Assembly: GCA_947447005.1 (NCBI GenBank) | Contig: CANFHO010000007.1 | Span: forward strand, 1-47,655 | DNA length: 47,655 bases | Origin: Chitinophagaceae bacterium | Lineage (GTDB): Bacteria; Bacteroidota; Bacteroidia; Chitinophagales; Chitinophagaceae | Direction of reading: 5' to 3' | Shown here: piece after piece, positions 11,101 through 19,835 of the stretch | Numbering within the stretch: the stretch's first letter is position 1 | How the letters are laid out: the number at the start of each line of letters is the position of its first letter | Notes under the pieces: generated by a model | The model's database searches: none | What the model was told of the DNA's origin: nothing | What the model saw: only the letters and a program-made list of their open reading frames with translations | Program-made: the position numbers and the translations under genes

Positions 11101-13174
11101 TGCCAGTTCCACCGGCTGGAACCAATCGCATTATTTTCAGTATTTGAAGGATAATTTTATAAACTACTATTTTGATAGTACAAGGATCGAGAAATTTTCG
11201 ATAAAAAAAAATGACTTTAGATATTTTACTGGGCTATATCCTGTTTCATTAAATTATGCCTATTCGAATCTTACTATTCTTACAAGTGGTGGTTGTGCAG
11301 AGTCTTTGGGCGCACTGGAGTTCTATATAATTAATCCTGAAAATAATTTGCCACTTGAAAATATACCTCGTGGAAGTGTGGGCAAATTTAATAGTATGAC
11401 ATCTTTTTGTAATACTACTCTAATGAGGAAATATCTTTTTTGGTATAAATATGATAATCCAGCTAGTCGGAAATACGCATATGATTTATTTGATTCTGTG
11501 TCTGTTGGTGCCACTGTTGTTATGAGTAGTTTTAATTTAGTAACAAATTCAAACCCTAATCTATTTATTAATGAATGGAAAAAAGATACATTAATCTATG
11601 GAGCTGGCAAGTCTCTTTACCATAGATTGAGATCAATTGGATTCAGTGGTATAGATTCATTTTATAGAAATATCCCAATACTTTTTGTTGCAAAGAAAAC
11701 TCGAAATGGGTGGACAGTAATTGAAGATAAAGTTGGAAATTCACAGACTGATATTTTGTCTACAAATTTTTCATATTACGGATTAGAAAGTAGAGGTGGT
11801 TATACTACCTCAATAATTGGACCTTCAAAATCATGGACATCTATTCACTGGAAAGGATTGTCACAAGAACTCAATTCAAAAGATGAAATAAACTATAAAG
11901 TCTTTGGGGTTAAGAATGATTTCACCGAAACCCTGATGTACTCCAGCACCGCGAAACAGAAAGATACTACCTTGTCTTTTGTAAGTGCATCTACTTATCC
12001 TTACTTGAAAATCTATCAGGAAAATACAGATACGCTCAACAATACACCCTGGCAAACAAAGTACCTGCAGGTCAAATACCAACTGGTTCCCGAAGGTGCC
12101 ATCACACCTGCCACCAATCTTGTTTTTAAGGACACCGTCGAAGTGGGTGAACCCATCAAAGTAAATATGGCTTTTAAAAATGTTACACCTGTTCCATTTG
12201 ATAGCATACGATTGTATATGACATCCACAGACCCATCTAACAATACAAAGGTCATTGTAGATGAAAATAAACGACCCATTACTGCGCAAGGGGATACAGT
12301 GTTGGTGAATTACAATATTGATACGAAAAATCTAGTAGGTGATAATTTAGTGAATATTACATTCAATCCCAATTATACACAACCTGAACAATACCTGTTT
12401 AATAATTTCATATCGAAGTCCATATATGTACGTCCAGATACCTATGCGCCCAATCTCGATGTAACTTTTGATGGTGTACATATCTTAAATAAGGATATTG
12501 TATCTCCTAAGCCAGTCATACTTGTGAAATTGAAAGATGACAGTCGTTTTCTTGCTTTGAATGATACCAGCCTGTTTTCTGTTAAACTCAGAATGCCCAA
12601 CGGACAAGTCAGAAACATTAAGTTTGACAGCGACACCTTATTGTTTACACCTTCTTCATTAACCCCTGGGGGAACTGATAATACTGCAATGGTAACTTAT
12701 AAGCCCTATTTGCCACTTGATGGAGAATATGAATTGATTGTTACAGGAAAAGATAGAAGCAACAATGCCTCCGGCGTATTTGAATACAGAGTTTTGTTTG
12801 AAGTATTCAATAAATCTATGATTACCAATTTATTGAACTATCCCAATCCATTTACAACAAGCACTTCTTTTGTCTTTACACTTACCGGATCTGAGCTACC
12901 AACAAATCTGCGCATACAAATCCTGACTGTATCTGGAAAGATTGTAAAAGAGATCAATAAGAATGAATTGGGCCCTATTCGCATTGGGAATAATATCACA
13001 GAATATAAATGGGATGGAACTGATCAGTTCGGTCAGCCCCTGGCAAATGGCGTGTATATTTACAGAGTGATTACTGATATCAATGGTAAGAAATTGGATA
13101 AACTTCGAAGTTCAGGATTTAATACTGATAAATATTTTCAAGGAGGTTATGGTAAAATGTATCTAATGCGATGA
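8111..13174 (+). CDS. Large C25-family (gingipain-like) cysteine peptidase, PorU2-type T9SS sortase-like protein with C-terminal sorting domain
   Basis: YFGHSSANSMEF (His) and PLFMANGCNAGNFF (Cys) C25-like motifs; C-terminal NYPNPF...WDGTDQFGQPLANGVYIYRV T9SS-type domain; adjacent porV-like gene. Confidence 0.8.
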   Translation: MKKRILQTIFLISLVVMAHVKADAQFNNEWIDFNKTYYKFSVGSNGLYRIPFGTLQAAGLSSTPAEQFQLWRNGKEVSIYTSIQSGMLSGSDYIEFYGLMNDGKPDAVLYKDPAFQLADKWSLQTDTSAYFLTINPAPNARLVNTSNNVSSNTLSPEPYFMYMLSKNYKDQINPGYASIVGIYVYSSSYDNGEGWTSRNVQSNSPIVDQYNDLYVSSGGPDASIRVTAFGNTLSTRKVQVSVNANVLIDQPMDYFSGADRLVSFPSSLLGRAIDTIRISNSTSVSTDRMVVGKYELKYPRTFNFGGNSIFEFSLPGTSVGNYLVITNFSAGTVAPILYDLSNGLRFIADITVTGKYRFLLPPGGNRDFVLMSNASSAIKTIDLLKQKKFIDFSVAANQANYLIVSHPSMSISNNGDALDKYKLYRSSNAGGSYKVKIYDIDELVDQFAFGIKKHPLSVKNFLSYARQFFAQTPQYALLIGKGITYDQYRLNESKAVTERINIVPTFGNPGSDNILASADLDATADISIGRLSATTGDEVLAYLDKVKEHDIVISSPSQTVKDKGWMKNFAHIVGGGDPYLQSVIDGYMSNARNIIEDTSYGAHVYTFNKLSAAAIEQVNSGLLSSLFSEGLGMVTYFGHSSANSMEFNLDDPSIFNNPGKYPLFMANGCNAGNFFIYDTLRATAGKKNIAENYVLIPSKGSIGFIASTHYGIVNYLNLYTYLFYSHMAKQDYRSGIGDLQRNVMQEMLAVGGSDDFYNVMTAEQMLLGGDPAVKLYAFDQADYAIEDPYIKISPTPLSVTNANFDLKVKYFNLGKAVNDSVHVRIKRELPDGSLITLFDQNRAPVHYADSINLSVPINPYTDKGQNKIIVSLDPDDVNQEITNNNNNITKSFPILEDDVRPVYPLNFAIVNSNAIKLTATTNNFLAVPKNFIVEVDTTELFNSPLKVTQTQSSIGGVIDFTPTIPFRDSTVFYWRVAKVPDTGIVNKWSYSSFVYIPASSTGWNQSHYFQYLKDNFINYYFDSTRIEKFSIKKNDFRYFTGLYPVSLNYAYSNLTILTSGGCAESLGALEFYIINPENNLPLENIPRGSVGKFNSMTSFCNTTLMRKYLFWYKYDNPASRKYAYDLFDSVSVGATVVMSSFNLVTNSNPNLFINEWKKDTLIYGAGKSLYHRLRSIGFSGIDSFYRNIPILFVAKKTRNGWTVIEDKVGNSQTDILSTNFSYYGLESRGGYTTSIIGPSKSWTSIHWKGLSQELNSKDEINYKVFGVKNDFTETLMYSSTAKQKDTTLSFVSASTYPYLKIYQENTDTLNNTPWQTKYLQVKYQLVPEGAITPATNLVFKDTVEVGEPIKVNMAFKNVTPVPFDSIRLYMTSTDPSNNTKVIVDENKRPITAQGDTVLVNYNIDTKNLVGDNLVNITFNPNYTQPEQYLFNNFISKSIYVRPDTYAPNLDVTFDGVHILNKDIVSPKPVILVKLKDDSRFLALNDTSLFSVKLRMPNGQVRNIKFDSDTLLFTPSSLTPGGTDNTAMVTYKPYLPLDGEYELIVTGKDRSNNASGVFEYRVLFEVFNKSMITNLLNYPNPFTTSTSFVFTLTGSELPTNLRIQILTVSGKIVKEINKNELGPIRIGNNITEYKWDGTDQFGQPLANGVYIYRVITDINGKKLDKLRSSGFNTDKYFQGGYGKMYLMR

Positions 13175-14358
13175 TGACGCACCAAGATATATCATCGACG
13201 GAGCTTCAACTTTTGTTGAGTAGCTGTAAAGAGTTGCTTTATCCAAATGCCAATCGTGGATTAGTTGAAACATTTTTAAGTAAAGTTGATTACAATAAAC
13301 TTTTAAGATTAATTAGAAGACATCAAATCGCTCCTGTTATTTATCAATCATTAAAAGATTTTGCGGATAAAATGAGCCCTGGTTTCAGCCATGAATTGAG
13401 GGGTGATATTCAGAGAATTCAACTAAAAGCACTTTCAACAAAAGCATTTTTATATGTTCTAAATAATAAATTAAAAGAGAAAGAGATTGAACTCTTTTTG
13501 TTAAAGGGAATTGCCCTTGCTGAAAAATATTATGGCGATATCGGATTGAGAGATGTCATGGACTTAGATTTGCTGGTTGAACCCCAAAATCTAGATACTG
13601 TCATACAGTTATTACAAGAACTGGGATACTCAATTTCTGGTGAGTATTCGACTTTTTCAAACAAGCAGAAGGAATTTGTAAAATATATAGACTATCATTT
13701 CGGGTTTTCAAAAATCAAGGAAGGACATCCCCGATATGTTGAATTGCATTGGGCTTTGAGAAACCGATTTGGGAATTTTGTCCTTGATCCTTTTATTTGC
13801 AAACAAGAAAAATCAACACAAAGTATCGTTAACCAAGAATACTTGTTAGAGCTTTCTGAAATCGATAACTTTCTTTTTTTATGCACGCATGGGGCAGAAC
13901 ATGCTTTTTATCGGTTGAAGTGGTTGGTTGACATTTACATGGTTTACAACAAAATTGACATTGATTTTAATGATTTGGTTGAGCGATCTATATCATTGCA
14001 ATGTTCTGAACAACTAGTACTATCTTTTAAGATGATGGAAATTTATTTTGCTATTCCAATCCCTGATCAGATACTTCAACTTTCAAAAAAATATAAAATC
14101 TCGCAGTGGCTTGTGAATTACTGTACTCATCAGATTATGTACAATGGTCAATATTGTGACTCTTTAGTAGAGAAAATGAGAAATTTGAGATTTTCATTTA
14201 TCATGAATAGAAAAGGTATTTTCAATAAGCGGTTATTTATGAGATACATGACCAGTCCCAAAGACTGGAGCATCTTGCCTTTGCCCAATTCATTGTTCTT
14301 TTTGTATTTCCCCCTGCGACCATTCCTGTTTTTATACAGAATACTTACTAGCTCCTAA
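13171..14358 (+). CDS. Nucleotidyltransferase family protein (NTP_transf_5-like), lasso-cluster tailoring candidate
   Basis: LFLLKGIALAEKYYGDIGLRDVMDLDLLVEPQNLD; ATGA overlap with the preceding porU2-like stop codon. Confidence 0.75.
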   Translation: MMTHQDISSTELQLLLSSCKELLYPNANRGLVETFLSKVDYNKLLRLIRRHQIAPVIYQSLKDFADKMSPGFSHELRGDIQRIQLKALSTKAFLYVLNNKLKEKEIELFLLKGIALAEKYYGDIGLRDVMDLDLLVEPQNLDTVIQLLQELGYSISGEYSTFSNKQKEFVKYIDYHFGFSKIKEGHPRYVELHWALRNRFGNFVLDPFICKQEKSTQSIVNQEYLLELSEIDNFLFLCTHGAEHAFYRLKWLVDIYMVYNKIDIDFNDLVERSISLQCSEQLVLSFKMMEIYFAIPIPDQILQLSKKYKISQWLVNYCTHQIMYNGQYCDSLVEKMRNLRFSFIMNRKGIFNKRLFMRYMTSPKDWSILPLPNSLFFLYFPLRPFLFLYRILTSS

Positions 14359-14371
14359 GTGTATTTAGTCG

Positions 14372-16150
14372 CTAAATTTTTTGTCTTGAGTATAATGCTT
14401 CAAATACCCCTCCATTATTGATCAGTTCATCAAATTTTCCATGTTCTTTGATCATCCCATTCTCCATCACATAAATATGATCTGTCATTTTCAGGTTGTA
14501 TAAGCGGTGTGAAACGAGTATCGTGATTTTGTCTTTACAATGCTCTTTCAGGTTATCGTATAAAGTCTGTTCAGAAATGGCATCCAATGCACTACTGGGC
14601 TCATCCAATACAACCAATTGAGATTGGCGATAGAATATTCGACTCAATGCCAGTTTCTGCCATTCTCCTCCACTTAACTGCTCACGACTTTGAAAAATAT
14701 GGCCAAGCCTTGTGTCGTACCCATTCGCTAATTTATCAATGAATTCATGTGCACCTGATTTTTTTGCAGCATCGGATATACTCGTATGATTAACTTTCGT
14801 CGACAGTAATTCGAAATGAATATTCTCATTGACTTTTAAAAAGTATTTTTCAAAGTCCTGGAAAAAGATTGCACTATTTTCAAACAGTGTCTGATTAGGA
14901 ATATTGCGACTTGATATATCATTGAAATAGATTTCACCTTGGTTTGCTTCATACATTCCAGTGATGAGTTTTACCAGGGTTGATTTTCCTGAGCCGTTTT
15001 CTCCTACGATGGCAATCACCTCACCTTTTTTTGCTTTGATGTTAATGTCCTGCAAAGTATTATCTGCTTTTCCTGGATAATGAAAGCTGAGATTTTTTAT
15101 TTCGAGGGAATGTAGATTCTGAGGGAAAGATGTTAATGTCGAAGCCTCTATTTCAGGATCTTTTATTTTCAAAAAAGCAAAAAGATCTCGGAAGAAGATC
15201 CGTAATTGAAACACTTGTAAAAACGATTGAAAAAATGTAGTGGAGACAGTTTGTAGTCGCTGTATTCCCTGCAGGTAAATAATAAAAAATCCGATGGTGA
15301 TTTCTTTTTGATAAGCCGATCTGGCCAAATACGTCAATGCAGTACTGAAAACAAGTATTTCCAATGCTTCTGCAAGGATATTTTTTTTTAAGCTAATGGA
15401 TTGAAGTTTATTTTTTTCGTCAACAATCCAGGATCGAATTGCTTTGAATGTTTGAAGAAAATTATGTCCAAATCCATACACCCTGAGCTCTTTTGCATAC
15501 TGAAACCCTGTCAACAATTGAAATATATACCCAGCTTCTCTTTCCTTGTTCACCAATTTAAATTCAAGGTCTGTCGCTTTCTTTGCCAACATCCATTTAT
15601 GAATAGCCGCAGGAATGGCAAAAAACATAAGTATGAGAAAAAAATAGGAATGCAGTGTGATGAAAAAAGCACACAATAAGAAAACGGAGATAAGGCTTGA
15701 AATCGTTCCGTTCAAAGCCGGAATCAATTGTGCAGTTCTGTACAGCGCCTGTTGTTGAGCGAGATGCAAGGTTTTATGGAAATGCGGGTCTTCGTAATAA
15801 GGATATGAAACCCTACCTGCTTTTTCAATTACTTGAAAGGAAAAATGGTCAGCCACTTTCAGTTGAAAACGGGTTGTAATATGGTCGCCCACCAATTGAC
15901 TGGCTGTTGCAAAGAGTAGGGATGCAGCCAGAATTCCCATCATGACGATAATCTGCTGAAATGTAGATGGATGAACTGTAAAGGCGTCAATAATTTGTTT
16001 GGTTTGGTAAATCGCAATCAGTGGCATGATGGATGAAATCAGCCTGATTCCCAGGATGCCTATCGACATGGAAGGGTCAATCTTCCACACGGACGTAAGC
16101 ACGTTTGCCATTTCTTTGATGCCTTTTCTCCAATTCATTAGCAGCTTCAT
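14372..16150 (-). CDS. ABC transporter, fused permease/ATPase (lasso peptide exporter candidate, D)
   Basis: Walker A VGENGSGKSTL, LSGGEWQKLALSRIFY signature, VLDEPSSALD Walker B, SHRLYN; N-terminal TM domain; ATG at 16150 (MKLLMNWRKG) avoids overlap with the divergent gene. Confidence 0.82.
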   Translation of the reverse strand: MKLLMNWRKGIKEMANVLTSVWKIDPSMSIGILGIRLISSIMPLIAIYQTKQIIDAFTVHPSTFQQIIVMMGILAASLLFATASQLVGDHITTRFQLKVADHFSFQVIEKAGRVSYPYYEDPHFHKTLHLAQQQALYRTAQLIPALNGTISSLISVFLLCAFFITLHSYFFLILMFFAIPAAIHKWMLAKKATDLEFKLVNKEREAGYIFQLLTGFQYAKELRVYGFGHNFLQTFKAIRSWIVDEKNKLQSISLKKNILAEALEILVFSTALTYLARSAYQKEITIGFFIIYLQGIQRLQTVSTTFFQSFLQVFQLRIFFRDLFAFLKIKDPEIEASTLTSFPQNLHSLEIKNLSFHYPGKADNTLQDINIKAKKGEVIAIVGENGSGKSTLVKLITGMYEANQGEIYFNDISSRNIPNQTLFENSAIFFQDFEKYFLKVNENIHFELLSTKVNHTSISDAAKKSGAHEFIDKLANGYDTRLGHIFQSREQLSGGEWQKLALSRIFYRQSQLVVLDEPSSALDAISEQTLYDNLKEHCKDKITILVSHRLYNLKMTDHIYVMENGMIKEHGKFDELINNGGVFEALYSRQKI

Positions 16151-16203
16151 TTGTACCTTGATGCGTTGGGTTGTATATTTACGTCTAAAGGTACTCAAAA
16201 CAG

Positions 16204-17109
16204 GTGTATTATTATTGGGCATATGGACTTACAATTGCGTCTGGAATTGAATTTCCTGAATTGTTTCCTATTGCATACACTGAAACAGTCGATGTTACGT
16301 TGGAATATGGGGTAGTGCCACCAAAAATTGAAGCCTCAACTGGATATGCCTCTGATTCCATCAGTATTTCTCCCATTGAGTATCTGTTGCATGTACAAAA
16401 AGTGGCGTCCTATTATGTATCTGATGGGAAAAAAATTGTGATACAATCGCTGGAAGATGCAGATGATACCAGTATCCGATTGTTTTGTTTGTCTAATGCG
16501 TTTGCCGCATTGCTGCATCAACGAGGTTCCATTCCGTTGCATTGTTCCGCTTTCATAGATCAGGAGCAATTGGTCTTGATTATGGGAGATTCTGGGGCAG
16601 GAAAATCGACTACTTTGGCCGCGATGGTCCAGGCAGGATATACCCCTTTTTCAGATGATGTCTGTGTGCCCTTGTGGGAAAAAGAACAAAAAAGGCTGAA
16701 TATGGTCAGTTCCTATCCGATGATGAAATATTGGGGCGACACATTTAAATTGATCAATTTGGGTGAAAGTGATCGTAAGATTCGGCCAGAGATTGATAAA
16801 TATGGGGTATATTTTCACGATCAGTTTATTTTGGACCCCATGCCCGTGAAAATGGTCATCATTTTAGAGAAAGATCCAGTGGCAGAAGGTGTTGTTGTCA
16901 AAAAATTAACAGGGGTGGATCTGTTTCAGCGTCTGGAACGTAATGCTTATAGAGGAGAGTATCTGGGGTATTCAGGATTGCAAAAAGAGCATTTCAAGCT
17001 TTTTGCTGGCATAGCCAATGCAACCAAAGCGTTTCTCATCAAACGTCCAGGGGTAGGAGATAGTATATTGGGAATGCAAAAAACTATTTTAGAATTATTG
17101 TCAATATAA
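16204..17109 (+). CDS. HPr kinase/phosphorylase-like protein (lasso peptide kinase candidate)
   Basis: LVLIMGDSGAGKSTTLAAMVQAGYTPFSDDVCV: P-loop plus downstream SDD typical of HprK-like proteins; GTG start giving YYYWAYGLTIASGIEFPEL. Confidence 0.8.
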   Translation: MYYYWAYGLTIASGIEFPELFPIAYTETVDVTLEYGVVPPKIEASTGYASDSISISPIEYLLHVQKVASYYVSDGKKIVIQSLEDADDTSIRLFCLSNAFAALLHQRGSIPLHCSAFIDQEQLVLIMGDSGAGKSTTLAAMVQAGYTPFSDDVCVPLWEKEQKRLNMVSSYPMMKYWGDTFKLINLGESDRKIRPEIDKYGVYFHDQFILDPMPVKMVIILEKDPVAEGVVVKKLTGVDLFQRLERNAYRGEYLGYSGLQKEHFKLFAGIANATKAFLIKRPGVGDSILGMQKTILELLSI

Positions 17110-17145
17110 GAACGGTAAGCATAATTTTACAGCATAGCTAACTTT

Positions 17146-17421
17146 ATGACAGAACAAATTAGGTATTTACAAAACAAGGAAATCATACAATCAAAGATTG
17201 GAGAAGAAGTGGTCATGTTGGATGTGGAAAGTGGATTTTATTTTGGGTTGAATTCGGTGGCCTCCATCATTTGGAGTCTGCTAGAGAAAGAAATTGCATT
17301 TGATGAATTGATCAGTCAGTTGATGTCGCAGTTTGAGGTCGAACGAGCATTGTGCGAGCAGGACACACAGGAGTTGTTGGATCAACTACTTGAAAAAAAT
17401 ATCATTCGTATTGCATCATGA
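17146..17421 (+). CDS. PqqD-like RiPP recognition element protein (lasso B1)
   Basis: 91 aa; VVMLDVESGFYFGLNSVASIIWSLLEKEIAFDELISQLMSQFEVE is a PqqD-family pattern. Confidence 0.85.
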   Translation: MTEQIRYLQNKEIIQSKIGEEVVMLDVESGFYFGLNSVASIIWSLLEKEIAFDELISQLMSQFEVERALCEQDTQELLDQLLEKNIIRIAS

Positions 17422-17828
17422 AAGTATATTCTTTCAGGGAGTATAGCTGTTTTCTCGAAGCGTGGGTTCTTTTGCATCTCATGAAAGGGGTAATCCTTTT
17501 TGTGCCATTTAAAAAGATCGCTTCTAAGATTGGCACAATCCAAAAAGAATCAGATCATCAGATTGTGGAATCCAAGGAGCTTGACATGGTTTGGAGATCC
17601 ATTCACCGGGCCAACAGATTTACAATTCACAAGAGTGTATGTTATGATCAGGCTTTAACTGCAAAGCTGATGTTGAAAAGAAGGGGAATAGTCTCTACCT
17701 TGTATTTCGGATTATCCAAAGATGAAAAGGAACAGATGATTGCACATTCCTGGGTTCGATGTGGAAACAAGATAGTTACTGGAAAATCAGGGATGGAGCG
17801 TTTTACGGTGGTGGCTTCTTTTACATAA
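17418..17828 (+). CDS. Lasso peptide biosynthesis B2 protein (transglutaminase-like leader peptidase)
   Basis: NRFTIHKSVCYDQALTAKLMLKRRGIVSTLYFGLSK...IAHSWVRCGNKIVTG: Cys and His motifs of B2; ATGA overlap with B1. Confidence 0.85.
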   Translation: MKVYSFREYSCFLEAWVLLHLMKGVILFVPFKKIASKIGTIQKESDHQIVESKELDMVWRSIHRANRFTIHKSVCYDQALTAKLMLKRRGIVSTLYFGLSKDEKEQMIAHSWVRCGNKIVTGKSGMERFTVVASFT

Positions 17829-17849
17829 ATCAAATAATTACATCATACC

Positions 17850-19835
17850 ATGAGCGGATTTTGGGGAATTTTCAGACCAGATGGTGGTCAGGTCGATATG
17901 GAGGCTTTCAATCAGATGTGTAAAGCATCTGAAAGGGATGGCTTTGATGGCATGGAAACCCATGTGGAGGATGGCATAGCGATGGGGCATCTCATGTTAA
18001 GGGTGTCACCAGAATCGCAGTATGATAAGCAACCTTTGAAAAGCGATTGTGGAAATTATCTATTGGTAGGGCATTTTCGGTTGGATTATCGTGATGAGTT
18101 AGGTGACAAGTTGGGTTTAACTCAATCTGAGCTGGAAAAAACACCAGACTCTCGTTTGGCAATGATGGCTTACATCAAATGGAAAGAAAAATGTGTTCAT
18201 CATCTTGAGGGAGACTGGGTGTTTTGTTTATATGAAAGCATTAGAAATAAGCTGTTTATCTTAAAAGATTCAATAGGAGTATCCGCATTATTTTATTTTA
18301 CTTTTAATGAGCAGTATTATTTTAGCACTAGTTTAGATGTTTTTATTAATAATACTAATTTTAATTTAAAATTTGACTTTGTTGAGTTGCATAGATTGAA
18401 GCTGAGGATGCTTCCATCAAATCTAGGGAGAACAATTATTAAAGATGTTTATTGTTTAAAAAATGGACATGCTGTTTCGATTGATAGTGATAAAAAATTG
18501 GTCGAGGTAAATTACTTTAATAAAATCCATGATTTAAGATTAGAGTACAGTCATATTTTAGATTATATTCTGGATTTTAAAATATTATTTTTTTTAGCAG
18601 TTAAAAGTAGGATGCTAAAAGATAATTCAATTGGGATTTTTTTGAGTAGCGGACTAGACTCCACAGCAACAACTTGTATGCTATCGAAGCAGTTGCCTTT
18701 TACAAAAAGCAAGTTATTTTCGTTTACTTCATTTCCCTATTATTTAAAAAATATTCCTCAGAAGTATCATAGCAAAGTAGATGAATCTCCTTTGGTTGAT
18801 GCTTTTTCTAAATCCTTTCCTGAAATTAATTTTTCATTTTTGAATTTTGAAAATGAAAAATTAAGTGCCTTGTTTAGCAACTCTAATGTGATTGATTATT
18901 TTGATCCTAGATTACATCAAAATACTTTTTGGATTCATGGTATTTTAAGAGAAGCAAAATCTAAGAAAATAAAAAGAGTTTTTAATGGGCAAATGGGGAA
19001 TTTTACTTTGACATGGGCGGGTGCAAACTTGAATTTTGAATTATTTAAATCCTTTAAGTTTAAAAGTTTATATAAAAACCTTAAACAAATTTCAGTGCTT
19101 GAAAACAAAACAATTTTATCGATAATTAAAGTTGATATCTTGAAAAAGATTTTCTATTTTTTAAAGCCACTTAATTCATTTGAAACCCCAAGTTGTTTTT
19201 TAGAAGTGTCAACAATCCTAATGTCGAAAAGCAAGTATAATTTATTGAAAAAAGAATCCAGAAGGAAGCTTAAAAACAATCTAATTTCAAATTCATTATC
19301 GTCAAGAGTTAATTCAGTAACTTATAGCATGGATTATCTTTCTATTAAATGGTATCTGCAAAGTCATAACTATTCTTTAGAAAGTGTGGATCCCACGATA
19401 GATAAACGGTTTTTAAATTATTGTTTGAGGATTCCCAATTATCTATTTAATTACAAAGGAGAGAAAAAATATATTTTTAGAATTGCATTTCAAAAGTTGT
19501 TGCCTGATCTAATTCTAAATCAAAAAAATAAAAAATCCCAGTCTGTTGATATCGGGGATAGAATAATTAGGGATGATCATTTTTTTGAATTATTAAATAA
19601 AGTTGCACAAGGTTTAAAAGATCATCCGTATATTAAATTGAATGATTCTATATTTACACAATTTGAAAAAATGAGTTCTAGTAGAATCTATTATAAAAAG
19701 CAGTTAATTGCAAATGAGATTCTTATGGAATTATCGCTAACAAATTTTTTATTTGAAAATTTAAATATGTTTCCTAATTTTGAAAAAAAAGTTTATAATG
19801 GAAACAACTTTCCTCGAAGCTTGGATAAAGCCTGA
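17850..19835 (+). CDS. Asparagine synthase-like lasso cyclase (C)
   Basis: MSGFWGIF...HLEGDWVFCLYE N-terminal AsnB-like domain with Ser instead of nucleophilic Cys2; IGIFLSSGLDSTATTCML ATP-PPase motif. Confidence 0.85.
   Translation: MSGFWGIFRPDGGQVDMEAFNQMCKASERDGFDGMETHVEDGIAMGHLMLRVSPESQYDKQPLKSDCGNYLLVGHFRLDYRDELGDKLGLTQSELEKTPDSRLAMMAYIKWKEKCVHHLEGDWVFCLYESIRNKLFILKDSIGVSALFYFTFNEQYYFSTSLDVFINNTNFNLKFDFVELHRLKLRMLPSNLGRTIIKDVYCLKNGHAVSIDSDKKLVEVNYFNKIHDLRLEYSHILDYILDFKILFFLAVKSRMLKDNSIGIFLSSGLDSTATTCMLSKQLPFTKSKLFSFTSFPYYLKNIPQKYHSKVDESPLVDAFSKSFPEINFSFLNFENEKLSALFSNSNVIDYFDPRLHQNTFWIHGILREAKSKKIKRVFNGQMGNFTLTWAGANLNFELFKSFKFKSLYKNLKQISVLENKTILSIIKVDILKKIFYFLKPLNSFETPSCFLEVSTILMSKSKYNLLKKESRRKLKNNLISNSLSSRVNSVTYSMDYLSIKWYLQSHNYSLESVDPTIDKRFLNYCLRIPNYLFNYKGEKKYIFRIAFQKLLPDLILNQKNKKSQSVDIGDRIIRDDHFFELLNKVAQGLKDHPYIKLNDSIFTQFEKMSSSRIYYKKQLIANEILMELSLTNFLFENLNMFPNFEKKVYNGNNFPRSLDKA

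Noticed and set aside
14358-14372. Search for a second lasso precursor in other gaps (14358-14372, 16151-16203, 17110-17145, 17829-17849)
   Set aside because: Gaps are too short and contain no start-to-stop ORF with leader-like or core-like features.
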